Made by a program: the position numbers and the translations under genes
Origin: Ligula intestinalis
Lineage: Eukaryota > Platyhelminthes > Cestoda > Diphyllobothriidea > Diphyllobothriidae
NCBI GenBank assembly: GCA_036362985.1
Contig: JAYGXS010000008.1
Location: forward strand, 18,980,925-19,044,924
Length of the DNA stretch: 64,000 nucleotides
Direction of reading: 5' to 3'
Shown: one piece after another, positions 34,514 through 46,217 of the stretch
Layout of the letters: every line of letters begins with the position of its first letter
How positions within the stretch are numbered: the stretch's first letter is position 1
Notes under the pieces: model-generated
Database searches by the model: none
What the model saw: only the letters and a program-made list of their open reading frames with translations
Told to the model about the DNA's origin: nothing

Positions 34514-37500
34514 ATAACTGATTTACTTATTGTTGAGGTATTGTATCATGAATATCAGAAGAGTGGCTTTAAACAATTCGAATACTAATGCGCAAATGTA
34601 AAGGAACTGTAGTTCATCTTTTTTTCTTCTAATAATCGGCAAACTCAATCAAACACCGATATTAACGCAGCTATATGTCATTTGAATCGTTATCTTTCCA
34701 CTTATGCAGTTAGGTGGGGACAAAAAAATGCACGCTTTTTATGATCATTTATGGCGTCCATAGACAGCAAAATTAATTTCTGAAACCGCATGCAGAGATA
34801 CAGTGAGCTGTGTTTTCTCTTCTTCTATTCCTTAATGCATTATGACTTTCTGGTATATATCTTTGGTTCCAAAAATATTTACGTTGAACACGTGCGCAAT
34901 TAAATCTGGGCTTACACTTTGTCGCGCAGCCTGCTTAATAGGCTGGACTGGGACTGCATGAGCCAATATCTACTGAGATAACTGCGGGTATGGGCCTTGA
35001 TATCGCGTTATTCATTTCACTTACTCTTCACAGCAACTGACTGAGGGTCACAGATAGTTGTTTGTTTCATGGGAGTTAATATAAGGGCCAACTCAGCGCA
35101 ATTTTTAAAGCTACTGTTTTGAGCGTCGACCCGTGTGCCTTGGGGCTCCTTCTTGACTCCAGCTAGCACCCGCTCAACTGCTTACATATTAAAGGCAAAA
35201 ATAAATGGCCGACGAAGACGATGAAAACTAATATGGTCAATTCTGGATTATTGGCCATCCCCTTGAAACACCAGCCCCTCCGGGCCCCGCCATGCTCCGT
35301 GGGCATGGTGGGGATTTGATGGGACAAGAGGGGGCTCAGGCAGGGCAAGTCATTCGTTTGGCCCCGGCTGGCCCCGCCATGAAAAGCATTCTCGCAGGCG
35401 GGTGCCTATTTTTGCTAAATTTGCCATTTAATTTGGCACTCGAACAAGTGGCAGGACAGCCAGTTGTACCAGCTCGTAGAACATAAAACTCAAGTCGTGA
35501 ATGAATGAAAGTGGATAATTTATTGACAGATGAAATAAATTTTTACAGAAATTAATGTTCCTTTTCACGTGATATTGGCAGGAGAGCTTTCATTGTCCGT
35601 ATCGCGCTCCTAAATTATAAACAAAACCGCTTGTTGCATATATTTATATAAAAGATGGTAAATCTGGATGAAAATGCAGAAGTTAAACCTATTTATTCGA
35701 CTACCATGAATATGAACGGGGCCAATCACCACCTGGCTCACTCAGAGCCCCTTCACTTAATATAATTGCTAAAAGTAGCTTAAAGGTCACCTTAATCCAC
35801 CGAATCGTTTAAATTTTGGTTAACTTTTCTTCTCTGATCCCTCATATATCCAGATATACGCTAGGAAATAAATTCTGGAATAGTAGTTGGCCCCTTCTGA
35901 GCCGCACCCTCACGGCGGGGCTATGTGTTTCAAGGGTCATTAACTAGTCATACCAAACCCTAAGTTTAGCAATCCCCAAGGGTCACGGTCATAGACATTG
36001 ATCATTTCATTCCTGTACAGTCGACAACATATGTGTAATTTTGTGCTGGCAGCATGACATATAGTCATGTGCAAGGTTTAAGGACGCATAGTGCGTCAAA
36101 TGTGTTGTAAAGTGAGACTTATAGAATTATATTAGCATCAGTATCAGTTTATTTGACGGATATATATAGGTAGTTTGCCTTTTTATTCCTTATTTGTACA
36201 TGTGTGTCGTGGTAGCAGAAAAAATGGTTTCTCAGTTTGTTGGCGAGGCCAATTGTCCTGAGCCATGGGTGGTACATAGTTGTTTTTAAAAAATGTTAAC
36301 AGACAGTGAAAAAACTCCTGTGGATTTTGTAGGAGAAAAATTGTTGCTATTGTGGGGGGAAGGTGTGGGGTTTAGGAAAAAAACATCCACTCTCGGGGGG
36401 AGGGTCTAACAGAGGGCATTTCAAAGGTGACCAGGATCATCAGCGAGTGCGGAAGATGCGACCTGATACTTCCGCCGAGAAGCTTGGAAAGACAGAAGCA
36501 TTTGCGCAGATCCTTGACAGTCCACTGCGGGTTAAACCAAGGGTGGGTGTTTAGACCGTCAGGTTCGGAAATATACAAAAAAGAATTTAATAAAGTTATG
36601 AATTTTTAACAATGTCAATTGAAATTGTCCTTTACGGGCAATATTTGGTGATGTTTTGCAATTAATGATGAACTGAAAAATATAGGCCATTAAAAAACTC
36701 CTACATTGAAAATGAAGATAAAGTATACCGTACATCCATTTTCAAAATGCGTGTAGGAGAAAAAACTGCTTGTACGCACTTAAAGATGCAGGAGTACTGT
36801 CCGCAAGCATTTTTCCACATCTTCTAAATTTAAGGTCCACGTAAGCCATCGCGGTCTGTTGGTCAACCTTTTTCGCGAAATTCAAAAGTGTTTTTCGATG
36901 AGCCTGTGCAGTATTTCCCTGAAAATTTTCCAGTCCGCGGCTACATTTTTAAGCAATGTAGTCTCCTACTCAGTGCGCCTGAGTTCGGCCATCATTTGAT
37001 CGAAATCACTTCGCCAAATATTTCCTCTGATTGTTGAGGGTTTCTTGGGTATTAAAAATAAAGCGTTCTCCCATAGCAGTACAACATGGTTACTTTTACT
37101 TGACGGAGGTAGACACGACGCTTCGTCAAGTGTGTCCTGTGATTTCGTGAGAACGATTTCTAGACAATTGGTCGATTGGCCGACGCGCACTCTTGTTGGA
37201 TACGTGATGTGCTGTGGGAGAAATAACTTTAGAGTCATAGATAGAAGGCAACTGTCGAAATCCAGATGGAATCTATGTGCGCAGGCTGAGTTCTAATCGA
37301 TGCGGGGCGCGTTAAAGACACCCATGATCAGGATATCCAACCGTGTAAAGTTTGCGAGTGACCGGAGAAAGTCGAAAAGCAGAGTCGCCAATCCACCCGC
37401 ATAGGTGAGCCTTTGATAAATTCTCATCGGTCCAGTATATTTATGTGTAAACTGGGTTCAAAATAAAATATTTGGTGATTAACGTTTGCGTTAGGAGGGC

Positions 37501-38149
37501 CCAACAATCGCACCGTCTTCGAAGCAGGATAACAAAGAGGTCAGACGGCTGCTGACCAGGTTCTGAGGTCACGCATGACAATGGCCACGAAGAGACGTAT
37601 GCACGTGCTTGCGTCACTGAGGGCGCAACCAGTCACCTAAAGGACACGATGGCTGGAGGCATAATGGCTGCCTATGGAGACCACTTGTGAAGAGCCAATA
37701 GGGAACAATCACAACTGGCCCTAAGATATGCTGCCACCGCTGAAGGCAGCACATTGTTGCGGGAGACGCTGCCGATGACCCGAGATTCTGCTGTTTGCGA
37801 CCAGGGACACGGCTGCTAGAAACACGGAACTTTGTTGGCCGAGAAGACGACAGAACACAAGCTGCTGATGGACACAGAAGACAAGCTGCTGGACAGACAA
37901 GAAACAGAGCTGATGTACTAGTAGAAGTGACAGTTAAATACTATTTGCTATCGTTTTTGGTCTTCTATTCCTGACACCTAACTGTGGGACATAACTGGTG
38001 TTGACACCGGAACACCCAAGGTTATAACGTGACGAGGCTTGTGAGATCAACACCAGGTTATAGCATTTTGTATTTTCCTACAAGTGGTGGGAGGATTTGT
38101 TGGTGACGATTCGAGGAGAAGATACTAAGAGAGAGTGGATGAGTATATG
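34514..38149. other. Long stretch without a recognised gene
   Basis: It contains the presumed HPF1 promoter. A local GC-rich patch at 35270-35400 has GGCCCCGCCATG-type words twice inside AT-rich surroundings and could be a promoter or a repeat fragment. G-rich runs lie at 36350-36410. A 37500-38110 stretch ends CAAGTGGTGGGAGGATTTGTTGG and resembles the end of an LTR plus leader, but no partner was found. Scattered 60-90 codon frames have no motifs. Confidence 0.4.
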
Positions 38150-38290
38150 AATTTAAGCAACCGTTGACCATACTAGGCACGGGACATGCAGGAGGTTATT
38201 TTGTGCACACAAGACCGGCTTCTTCAATCTGATAGCGGTCGCTTCTGCTGTTGTTAGTAGGCGCTGACCCACGGACGTTGATAGCTATAT
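38150..38290 (+). repeat. Dispersed repeat R3, copy a
   Basis: AAGCAACCGTTGACC, TTTTGTGCACACAAGACCGGCTTC and AGCGGTCGCTTCTGCTGTTG match 55730-55850 in order. It lies about 50 bp from the minus-strand LTR that follows. Confidence 0.65.
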
Positions 38291-38339
38291 GGGACCGCGG
38301 CAGACGGTAGTGAGATGAAGCTTACGAAAATCAAGGACC

Positions 38340-38817
38340 TATAGGAGCTAAGGCTACGACGGTTTGGCCTTAACACCTACAATCTTCCAGACCCTGGTTC
38401 CTAAGGAGATTGGAGAGAAGATGGTGGAAAGGCGAGAGTAGATGGAACAGTGTACTGTTTACAGAAAAGTTATGAGAAAGTTGCCAGTCCATCCGGTATG
38501 GCTGTACGGTTGGAGGGCGCATGAGCGCGCGGCCTCCAACCCGTCTCGCTCAGAGCCGATTTCCAAGTGAGGTCTTTGAGTAGTCGGGCCGGAAGACACA
38601 GAGAGAGATAGCATTCATTGGCTTGGTCGGCCTGGAGATTTTGGGCAGAGAGGCAACTTGCGTCGGGCACGCGTGCAAGTTCCCCATTCGTCACCTGGTT
38701 TTTGAGCGTAGATGCGGGGACCGTAATTGGCTGATCGAGACGTCAAAAACCGCGTCGGCGAGCCGTCGGGAAAGTGCACTTCGATGCGAGCTAGTCAGCC
38801 AGGCACGAGCCACTACA
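38340..38817 (-). mobile_element. CsRn1-like LTR, family A, inverted copy
   Basis: The reverse complement starts TGTAGTGGCTCGTGCCTGG at 38817 and ends TAGCTCCTATA near 38340. It matches the + strand LTR at 56136 along its whole length, including the U3 words GACGTCTCGATCAGCCAAT and the U5 words AAGATTGTAGGTGTTAAGGCC. No internal region or second LTR is adjacent, so it is probably a solo LTR. No 5-bp target duplication is evident. ORFs here are incidental. Confidence 0.72.
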
Positions 38818-39035
38818 GATCTGTTTCGTGAGAACGGGTGTCCTGACAGACATATTACAAGGAATAAAGTGGCAAGACAAATAAAACCCACAACACCCAC
38901 TGCGAAAAGAAGACGCTATTCCTCAAAGTCCGATTTCAAGAAGGTACGTCAACTGCTTTCCTAAGAAGGCGCCTCGACAAAGCCGTACCACGAACCTTCC
39001 CAGCAGAGGAGTTCAGCAACTCTTTCTTACTTATC

Positions 39036-39082
39036 TCTCTGATGATGAATCCACGACGGATGTCAAAACTTCAGGCGAATAA
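39036..39082 (+). ncRNA. Degenerate hammerhead-like repeat
   Basis: CTGATGA (39039-39045) is followed by AATCC..GGAT stem II arms, AAAA in place of GAAA, then CUUC and AGGCG. Downstream, ATTGTCCCAGCGATCGAGTC is shared with the minus-strand motif at 8650, so the two are copies of one repeat. The core A-for-G change makes this copy unlikely to cleave. Confidence 0.35.
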
Positions 39083-39479
39083 TCGTATTGTCCCAGCGAT
39101 CGAGTCTTCTTCTTCTTCTAAATTCGTGTATTATTTCCAACGGATCCGGCCTTACGCACGGAAGGTTAGAATAGGTTTCCAGCCCAGACTACCTCCATGG
39201 GCAACTTCTACTTTATTTGCAACTTATATTGGTCGCACGACTCGGTGCTTTCCCAAAAAAATAACGGAACATCTCACCACATGGCCGAGAAAAGGTGGAA
39301 TCGTAGCATAAACAGCAGCATTCTCGTTCACATTGTTGATTCCGGACATTTTATGCATCTGAACGCAGCCTTACAGTGAGTGTTATGGTTTCATGAAGTT
39401 ATCCGAAGTCCTTTGGCCAGCACCTTCTAGCAAAAACAGAAGCAACTGCTATCAGGTTGTGAAAGGTGGTCTTGTGTTT

Positions 39480-39680
39480 GCGAAAATGGACCTCATACAA
39501 GCTGCGCGTATGGCATGGCCAACGGTCGCTTAATTGTATTTACTTTTCCGCTATCTCTGTTTCTCGTTCTCTCCCCTCTCCCCTCCTCGCCACGTTTGCA
39601 GCTTTTGTTTATCAACCCCAACCTCCCTCCCATTCCCGTGTTTCACTTCAATGAAAATCTGAACTTTTTTACTTGTAGCC
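39480..39680 (-). repeat. Dispersed repeat R3, copy b (inverted)
   Basis: The reverse complement reads GGGAATGGGAGGGAGGTTGGGG, GAGGGGAGAGAACGAG, AATTAAGCGACCGTTGGCCATG, then a diverged tail ending CAAACACAAGACC. It follows 55605-55800. Plus-strand frames through it are incidental. Confidence 0.6.
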
Positions 39681-39802
39681 CGTTCTCCGATGAGATTTTA
39701 TCGAAAACTTGCGTATGCTTGCTAACTGCCCTTGTGAATCCAACCGCAGTTTGAAACCATTTACGTTACTCGACGTCACAGACGTGAACTGGGAGGGACA
39801 AT

Positions 39803-40185
39803 CTTGGTGGCCCGTCGCTCGACCCGCTCGGTCCCTGTCCGCCTGAGAGGCCCAACCTTTCCCCTGGGGCGGCTGGGGTGCACAGATGCACTCGAGAAAG
39901 ATCAGGCCATTCAGCTTCCTGAATCACTCGTGGTCAATCAGCTTCCTGCGCTCTCCGGTCCTTGGTCAATTCCTGCACCGACGGACACTTAGGAATCCGC
40001 TCTGAGCGGGACGCCGCTCACGTGTGCTCACAGCCGGACCGAGTGGCAACTTCCTTCTAACTTTTCTGTATACAAGATATTGTTCTTAACACTCTGGCGT
40101 TCCCAAGACTCCTCCCATCTCCCAAGGAACTGAGCCTGGAAGATCATAGCTGTAAGGGTTAAGCCTGAATAGCCTTTCTACGCAA
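39803..40185 (+). mobile_element. LTR-like copy with divergent U3
   Basis: A purine-rich tract (CTGGGAGGGACAATC) precedes TTGGTGGCCCG, resembling a polypurine tract and LTR start. The 3' part (GGCGTTCCCAAGACTCCTCCC, AAGGAACTGAGCCTGGAAGATC, AAGGGTTAAGCC) matches the R-U5 part of the other LTRs here. The first 250 bp are mostly unlike family A. Confidence 0.5.
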
Positions 40186-41050
40186 TATCACTTAATCGCT
40201 TGTTTGTGAGTTCCACAGTCGAATCACGTGTGGTCATACGGAAAATCATCGTCGTCCTAGGAACTTTCATTTGCGCGTTACCTCGTATGGATGACCGCAA
40301 ACCGATTTATGTGTGTAAAGTTGAAGAAATCTTCAGATTTCAGCAGAAATTAATATCGGTGAATAATGCACAATATTCAGGGTTTGCACTCCAATTGTAC
40401 TAGTAATAATATTAATATGTTTATTATGCCAGTTTACAGGTAATTGTAAAGAATTGGTAATGTACCTCTTGGGCGCCTTCCAACACCTCGAAGACCGGAA
40501 AAAACCTTAAAAAAACTCCCTATGTTGCGGCCAGTATTGCTTTTGTTTCAGGTTTTTTGTTTTGTCAATGCTGGGCGAGATAGGGAGTTTGTTTCAAGTG
40601 AAAAAAACCTGCCTTCAAAGGTATGATACAAACGGAATAAATGTACAGTTGTAAGCTGAGTTGACTCATCAGCAGGAGAACTGTTGCATATCGTTTAAAA
40701 ACATTAGTTCCAGATGGAGAGGGTTGGCACAAGAACACAGTGTTCTCAGTCTTCCTTCAATGGTTGTCGGCAAAAGTTGCACGCTATCGGCTGAAGGGTT
40801 AGCAGACTGCGGGCTGCTGCTTCAGCAGGATTATCTTCAGCATGAAGCCTGGCGGGGTTCAAAGTCCACGAACGCCATCAGAGTGAAAGAGAGATTCCAC
40901 CGAGTCAGCACCCAAAATTCATGAAAGTTGCCCTGAATGTAGAAAACTAGTTATAGCTCTCTTAAACATAGGGTAGTTTTGCTGGGTTTTAATACTTTTG
41001 GGCAGCTTATTCCAGATTGATATGGCATTTACTGAAAAGAATTGCCGGTA
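40186..41050. other. No gene seen
   Basis: A 67-codon frame at 40200-40403 and an 87-codon frame at 40661-40924 have no motif. A GACTCATCAGCAGG word at 40665 looks like part of a hammerhead core in reverse but lacks the rest. Confidence 0.4.
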
Positions 41051-41051
41051 C

Positions 41052-42071
41052 TTAACTGTACGTGCCATAGGAAGAAATAAAAAATACGTCTCGATGACTG
41101 GCGCGTCGAGAGTGTTCTAGTTGCCTTATTGTACTAAGAGGATTAAAGGTTTGACCATTCAAAAGTTTAAACAGTAAAAAAAGACCCTTCTGCAATCGAC
41201 GAAGCCATAGGGGATCTAGCTTTAAAAGTTCGCACCTTTGTTGGTAGTTTAAGTTATGGTGTTCTGTAGTGAAAACTCTTCTAGTGAAGAAGTGCTGCAC
41301 TGATTCTATTTTCTTCCGTTCACTAGTGCGCAGAAGACTGAATAGAGGCGAGCAGTATTCAAGACTAGGTCTCACGTACATATTATAAAGGCTAGTTCTA
41401 ACCTTGATAGTCTTAAAATTTCTAAGGATAAATCCGGTGGTTCGGCGTGCTTTCGAGACTATCAGGGCACAGTGCTCTGACAAATTGAGACTATTAGAGT
41501 AGGATATGCCCAAATCCTTGATAACTCCTGGGACATTTAATTCGTGGCCGTCAATGCTTAATTCCGGTTGATGATCGTCGCCAACAACCATAACGGAACA
41601 TTTGTGCCATGAAAGGGTGAGGCGCCAGGTGCAACACCACTGGGCGAAGACCTGAAGATCCTTTTTTATAAGCTCGAGAACGATGTTGCGATCTCCCGGT
41701 TTATATCGATAAGCGACTTTTAAATCATCAGCCTACATGAAGGGTCTGTAATACTGAAAACAATCTGAAACGTCGTTGACAAACAGGCAAAATAGGAGGG
41801 GACCCAGTACACTACCCTGTATAACTCCACTCCTCACATGCGTGGGGTTGGAGATAACATTGGAAATTTTTACTCGTTGTGTGCGAGCACCCAAATAGGA
41901 AGATATGAAGTTCAGTGGCTTGCTACCTATGCCGAAGGAGGCTAGTTTCAGAAGGAGGAGGTTATGATCGACCCGATCAAAGGCCTTAGTAAAATCAAAA
42001 TAGACGCTATAAGTAGCAAAACCGCTGTCTCTAGATTGCAGCACATAATCAAAGAAAGATATGGTAACCAA
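41052..42071 (-). mobile_element. Best-preserved CR1/Jockey-like LINE 3' half, nonsense at YADD
   Basis: One reading frame runs about 340 codons with a single TAG (41735-41733). From the N-terminal side: YSVYFDFTKAFDRVDHNLLL (motif A), SGVIQGSVLGPLLFCLFVND (motif B), then FM-stop-ADDL, so the Tyr codon of the catalytic YADD has become TAG. After it come WRLTLSWHKCSVMVVG, VIKDLGISY, YNMYVRPSLEYCSPLFSLLR and RRLQKGLFLLFKLLNGQTF. The 5' end is truncated inside the RT. Little other decay is seen, so this is the youngest LINE in the window. Confidence 0.88.
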
Positions 42072-42815
42072 ATACCATTTGATCAGTCTTTTTGTGTGAT
42101 AAGGTCCTCAGACCGCCCACCAATATTGTTGCTCGTTGCTACACCCGCTCGATGTGATCGCAGTTTTTTCGTCGCATACAATGTCCAACAACCTCGGTCC
42201 ACCTCAGGCATCTGCAACGTTCCGTCTTTTTATCAAAATCATTCTGATGGCCAGATATATTTAATTCCATATCGGCTAATCCATACACGTGAACGATGTG
42301 ATAGCTGTATAGGTTTGCCCTTCACACTGACCACGGCCAAATCAGTTATATGATATGACAGTTTTTTTCCAGACCCAACGTATTCTTACTACGAAACAGT
42401 AACACCTATAATGTATGGCTATTATATATCATATTTTGCTAGCATTGTACCTTTGAATTCAGTTCTTTTACTGAAAACAAACTCCTTATTTCACACATTT
42501 TTGACCAAACATAAAACCAAAACAAACCCAATAGTGAATGTAAAAGTAAGGGCTAATTTTTGGGTTTTTCTGTCTTCGGTGGGTTTTGACTCCACCGAAG
42601 ATGTGCTGTAAAAATAAGCCTAATTATTACATAAATATTCGCAATCTGCATTTTAAATTTCGTCGAATGAAAGAACGTAAAATGTGCGCGAACATTACAG
42701 GGGAAAGATTATGAGAACACACCGTATCCAGGATGTGATTTTTGTCGTTTATCAGAAGGCCCTTTTAAAACGCTCAGAGGGTAGTGAGCTTGAAGCTGTT
42801 CAGATAGCCAGATCT
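42072..42815. other. No gene seen; one strong hairpin
   Basis: Holds a perfect 10-bp stem (TCTTCGGTGG, 42573-42582, with CCACCGAAGA, 42592-42601) around a 9-nt loop. Small frames on the + strand lack motifs. Confidence 0.45.
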
Positions 42816-43212
42816 TCAAGAGGAATCCAACAAATGCAGTAATGGAGAGTTGCTAATTATATTTGAGCAGATTCTATGCGTGAGACTAAACATTTGGATA
42901 TAAGAAATATCAGAAGTCATATTCAAGACCACATAGTCAATTAATGTAAACTTCTTGTAGTCTTTGCGCCTTGTCAGAACATTGAAGGGTTTTGCCGATT
43001 TAAGCATCATTTTCAAACAGGATGTCATACCAGTCAATACTCGCTGTGCAGTCATTGATATGAATAGTGAAGAGAAGTGGACCTGAGCCTGAAACCCATT
43101 GACCGCTAATTGCTCCTGGCACCCATTTGGATGCTTTAGTACCAACCATAATTTTTTTGCTGTCTGCATGACAGGAATGTTTTGATCTAGATAAGGAAGA
43201 ATCTTCAAGCAC
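42816..43212 (-). mobile_element. LINE fragment (RT palm region)
   Basis: Two overlapping minus frames. One reads SKWVPGAISGQWVSGSGPLLFTIHIND (a decayed G..QGSVLGPLLF..YIND block) and ends FENDA, in place of FADD. The other continues with KKFTLIDYVVLNM. Order and spacing fit CR1-like RTs; sequence is badly decayed. Confidence 0.6.
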
Positions 43213-43469
43213 TGGATGAATTTATTTAGTATCCTTAGCCTTCAGACTCTTCCGGCAGTCCATCGTCAGAACTAAAAGCGTCCATGAAAGGCAAGATACA
43301 GTTACAGGGGCCAAAAACCCATCAACCGTTATAGGGGGAGGGGAGGGAATTCGTTGATCAACACTGTCGGCCGTGCGAATATGCCTGCGGAGAGCGATGT
43401 ATGCCTGCGCTATATCAATAGATCGATTGATTAAATTCTCATCCGAACCCTAATTCACAGCCTGTCTTG

Positions 43470-43906
43470 CTACCGATGTGGTTTAAAATCTTCGCAGCTG
43501 CGAAGATAAGCACGTGACCCGTCTCTTAGGTGTGAGCCACCACTTGCAAAAAAGTTTTACCCCGTCCGTAAGCCAGCTTTTCTTTGTGTATGCGCGAAAC
43601 GAGTATGCTTTCAGATTACCCTTTATATTTACAAGGACAGCTTATGCCTGGCATGCGATACACTACCCCAGATTTTTAATTGGGGTTCAGCTGGCTTTTT
43701 GTTTTCATGTCCCGGTCACGCATGGTAGCCTTGGGTCTGTGTGCAATTCCAATATCTAGTCCCGCATTGATCAGCCCAATGACTTCTGAGACGTCCTTGA
43801 TGTATGGCAAAGCGTGCCATATCCTCGATGGTTCTTCTGTTTTGGTCCTCCGGGACCGAAAGCGTTGGCATCGGTTTATAAATGCTTTTGGATAACCATT
43901 CCGCAC
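43470..43906 (-). mobile_element. Penelope-like element linker plus GIY-YIG remnant
   Basis: A 76-codon minus frame contains NGYPKAFINRC, then IWHALPYIKDVSEVIG and IGIAHRPKATMR, the conserved PLE linker before the nuclease. Past a stop at 43676, VVYRMPGISCPCKYKG, SRIHKEKLAYGRG and VVAHT.ETGHVLIF follow, a decayed GIY-YIG domain. Plus-strand frames here are shadows. Confidence 0.72.
43488..43507. repeat. Perfect 20-bp palindrome
   Basis: ATCTTCGCAG is followed at once by its exact complement CTGCGAAGAT. It lies in the decayed end of the PLE nuclease fragment; no function is evident. Confidence 0.85.
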
Positions 43907-43989
43907 AAACTGGTCGCGGAGTTATCAAACCTCGCGTACCCTTACCTCCGGACTACTGCAATGGGTCTGAATCCGTTTAAAGAACGTTT

Positions 43990-45154
43990 GCATACCGCTT
44001 CGTTTGTAAGCAACTGGGTGTTTGCTGTGATGACTGCGAGGTTGTGTTTTGTTCGATCCTGTCCCACTACTCCACTCAAATCCATGGAGAGCTAGACGAA
44101 TTAAGAGGAAATGGGTTTGTCAGTCGATGCGATCCACACGGACTTTAGCAAGATCGTTGACAGAGTTCTACTCAGATAGGGATCAACTTAAAACCGTTAG
44201 CCGACTTTTTACAGGCAGGCGTCAGCGTGTTTGCATTGGTGACTCTAAATTAAAATGGAAAATCGTTCACAGGGATATTCAGCAGAGGCGTGCTCTGGCT
44301 CCCATTCTGATTCTGACATATGTGAAGAACTTTCTTGATGGCTTAATTATGAGAAAGTAATTTTCGCCGATAATCTGAAGTTAAGGAGTTCAGTCAGATA
44401 CCCGAAGGATGCACAGATCTTACAAAATAATATGGACCACTTGCAAAGGTAGTAGATTTAACAGCAACTTAACCCTCATTTCAAATAATGCGAAGTCGTC
44501 CGATGGCGGTCAAGTTACAAAAGGACAATGCATTTTGAGTTTTCGTACTTCATCATGCGTCACAGACTACAGCTAGTAAACGAGCTAAGTTATTTAAGTA
44601 TGTGCAAGACGCTCACTCACAAACCATCACTTAACTAGGCCAACATCACATAGAAGGCTATGGAAATTCTAGGATCCAAGAGGAGATTTATGTTCGGGTG
44701 TTTTGAACATTTGTCTGGCCGGTATTATAATACTGCATTCAGCCATGGCGCCCCTGAGTGAAGCAAGATAGCCCTCTGCTAGAAAAATGTTTATGAAGAG
44801 CGAACAAATTGTTCCACGGATTTAAATGCCTACCGTATGAGGGCCAACTGGAAAGGTTTATCCTTTTTCCTCTCATAGGCAATACAAGGGGATATGACCG
44901 TGGACTTTAAACTCATCAGAGGAGTAGACTGTGCTCTTCAGGTGGTTGATATTCTTGAATTGGAAAATCGAAGAACCGCCGATGCACTAATACAGACTGA
45001 CGACAAATTACGCCCTTTGGTAGACAGCGAAGGCGGTATGGACCACATGCCTGCGCTCGAGAGCTCTGACAAGATTGCAGTAAATTTGTCGGAAGGGAAA
45101 TTTTGTTTTGGAATCCGGGTTGGGAGTTTGATAACAGACTGTGGGCCTCTATGA
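43990..45154 (+). mobile_element. Degenerate CR1-like LINE, RT tail
   Basis: Plus-strand pieces include a decayed FTGRRQRVCIGDSKLKW, HRDIQQRRALAPILILTYVKNF (motif B region) and a VRVF.TFVWP.L.YCIQPWRP block near 44690, followed by LLEKC..RANKLFHGFKCLPYEG near 44775. The last clean frame is TVDFKLIRGVDCALQVVDIL at 44894-45154. It belongs to the same family as the minus-strand copy at 16610-17820 and is riddled with frameshifts. Confidence 0.72.
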
Positions 45155-45232
45155 ATTGAAATCATCCACTCTTAATGATCTTGTAAATGACCTTGCCGAG
45201 GATGCATGTCAGGTTAATGGGTTTGCAATTAG

Positions 45233-45574
45233 TCACGGACGTCGACTTCCAATTTTGTGTAACGGTGTCAACTTCCAGTCGACGGGCAATATTCCGGGGA
45301 AAAAGGAATTTTGAATGAACATTAGCAGAGGTACGGAATGTTCACAAGCAAGTTCTTGGAGAAGTTTGGGGGTCTGAGTATTTAATTGCACCAATTTCTT
45401 TTTGATACGAATGTCTTTAAACGTAATATTGCTGATGATTGGAATTGGCAATCCTTCGGCGGAGGACTGAAGGACCCTTGCGTCATTAATGTAGACTGAT
45501 AGAAATAACTGAGAGAGGCACTCGACTTTAAACTTATTTTCAGGGATTTCGACGCCCACGATAGTCGTAATCAT
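45233..45574 (-). mobile_element. LINE fragment (RT finger region)
   Basis: A 113-codon minus frame has FKDIRIKKKLVQLNTQT, LLQELACEHSVPLLMFIQNS and GILPVDWKLTPLHKIGSR, the block preceding palm motif A in CR1-like RTs (usually ..LP.DWK.A.V.PI.K.GSR). Truncated both sides. It abuts the LINE above in the opposite orientation. Confidence 0.75.
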
Positions 45575-45785
45575 CTGAATTGGATGTCCGTTTCTCGAAT
45601 TTCTGCATAGGAAGCCGTGTAGTAATTTGAAATACGGTGTTGCATTTTTGCAGTAAATTATTCTGGAAGTGCCGATGTATTTTAAATATAGTGTTTCATC
45701 TTTGTTCTTCTGACATTTTTGATTATTAAACCACTGGTTTCTTTTTATTGACAGCTTACCACAATAACTAGATTGCCAATTTAGT

Positions 45786-46217
45786 TGTAGCGCCCGAGCG
45801 CCCTGGTGTCCTTTGGTAGCGTATAGTGATCCTGATTATTGCCGGTACTCAGTCGTTCGTCTACGTCCGTTGTCTTCTGGCTGTATCCACGCACTGTAAT
45901 TCCACTGGAATGTTCGATCACAGGAACAGTCACTCATAGAGATGATATGTGTGTTAACACACGCATATTTATTAAGAGTAAAGTAGAATAATAACGATAA
46001 TAAAATTTCATACAGGCGAACACACGTAACCAAGGAAGACAATTGGGGAAGGTGGAGTAAGAGGCTACCACCGGGGGGAGGGAAAAACTCCGTGGGGCCA
46101 TCACAGGAATGGAAACTGTTATTCACAACCTTCTACAAAGGAGAGCGGGGCTGGAGACCGCCACTAGGGAGGGGACAAACAATACACCTCCTTACCTGTG
46201 AGGGTACACCACCTACA
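45786..46217 (-). mobile_element. Possible solo LTR
   Basis: The minus strand starts TGTAGGTGGTGTACC (46217) and ends GGGCGCTACA (45786), so it has TG...CA ends of similar form to other LTRs here, and an AATAAA signal near 45970. No 5-bp target duplication is seen and no second copy in the window confirms it. Confidence 0.35.

Noticed and set aside
38623..38964. 113-codon + frame and similar frames at 56025-56544
   Set aside because: They run through LTR sequence on both strands with no conserved protein; they exist because the LTR is GC-rich.
40660..40680. GACTCATCAGC, a reverse hammerhead core word
   Set aside because: No stem II or GAAA follows at any reasonable distance.
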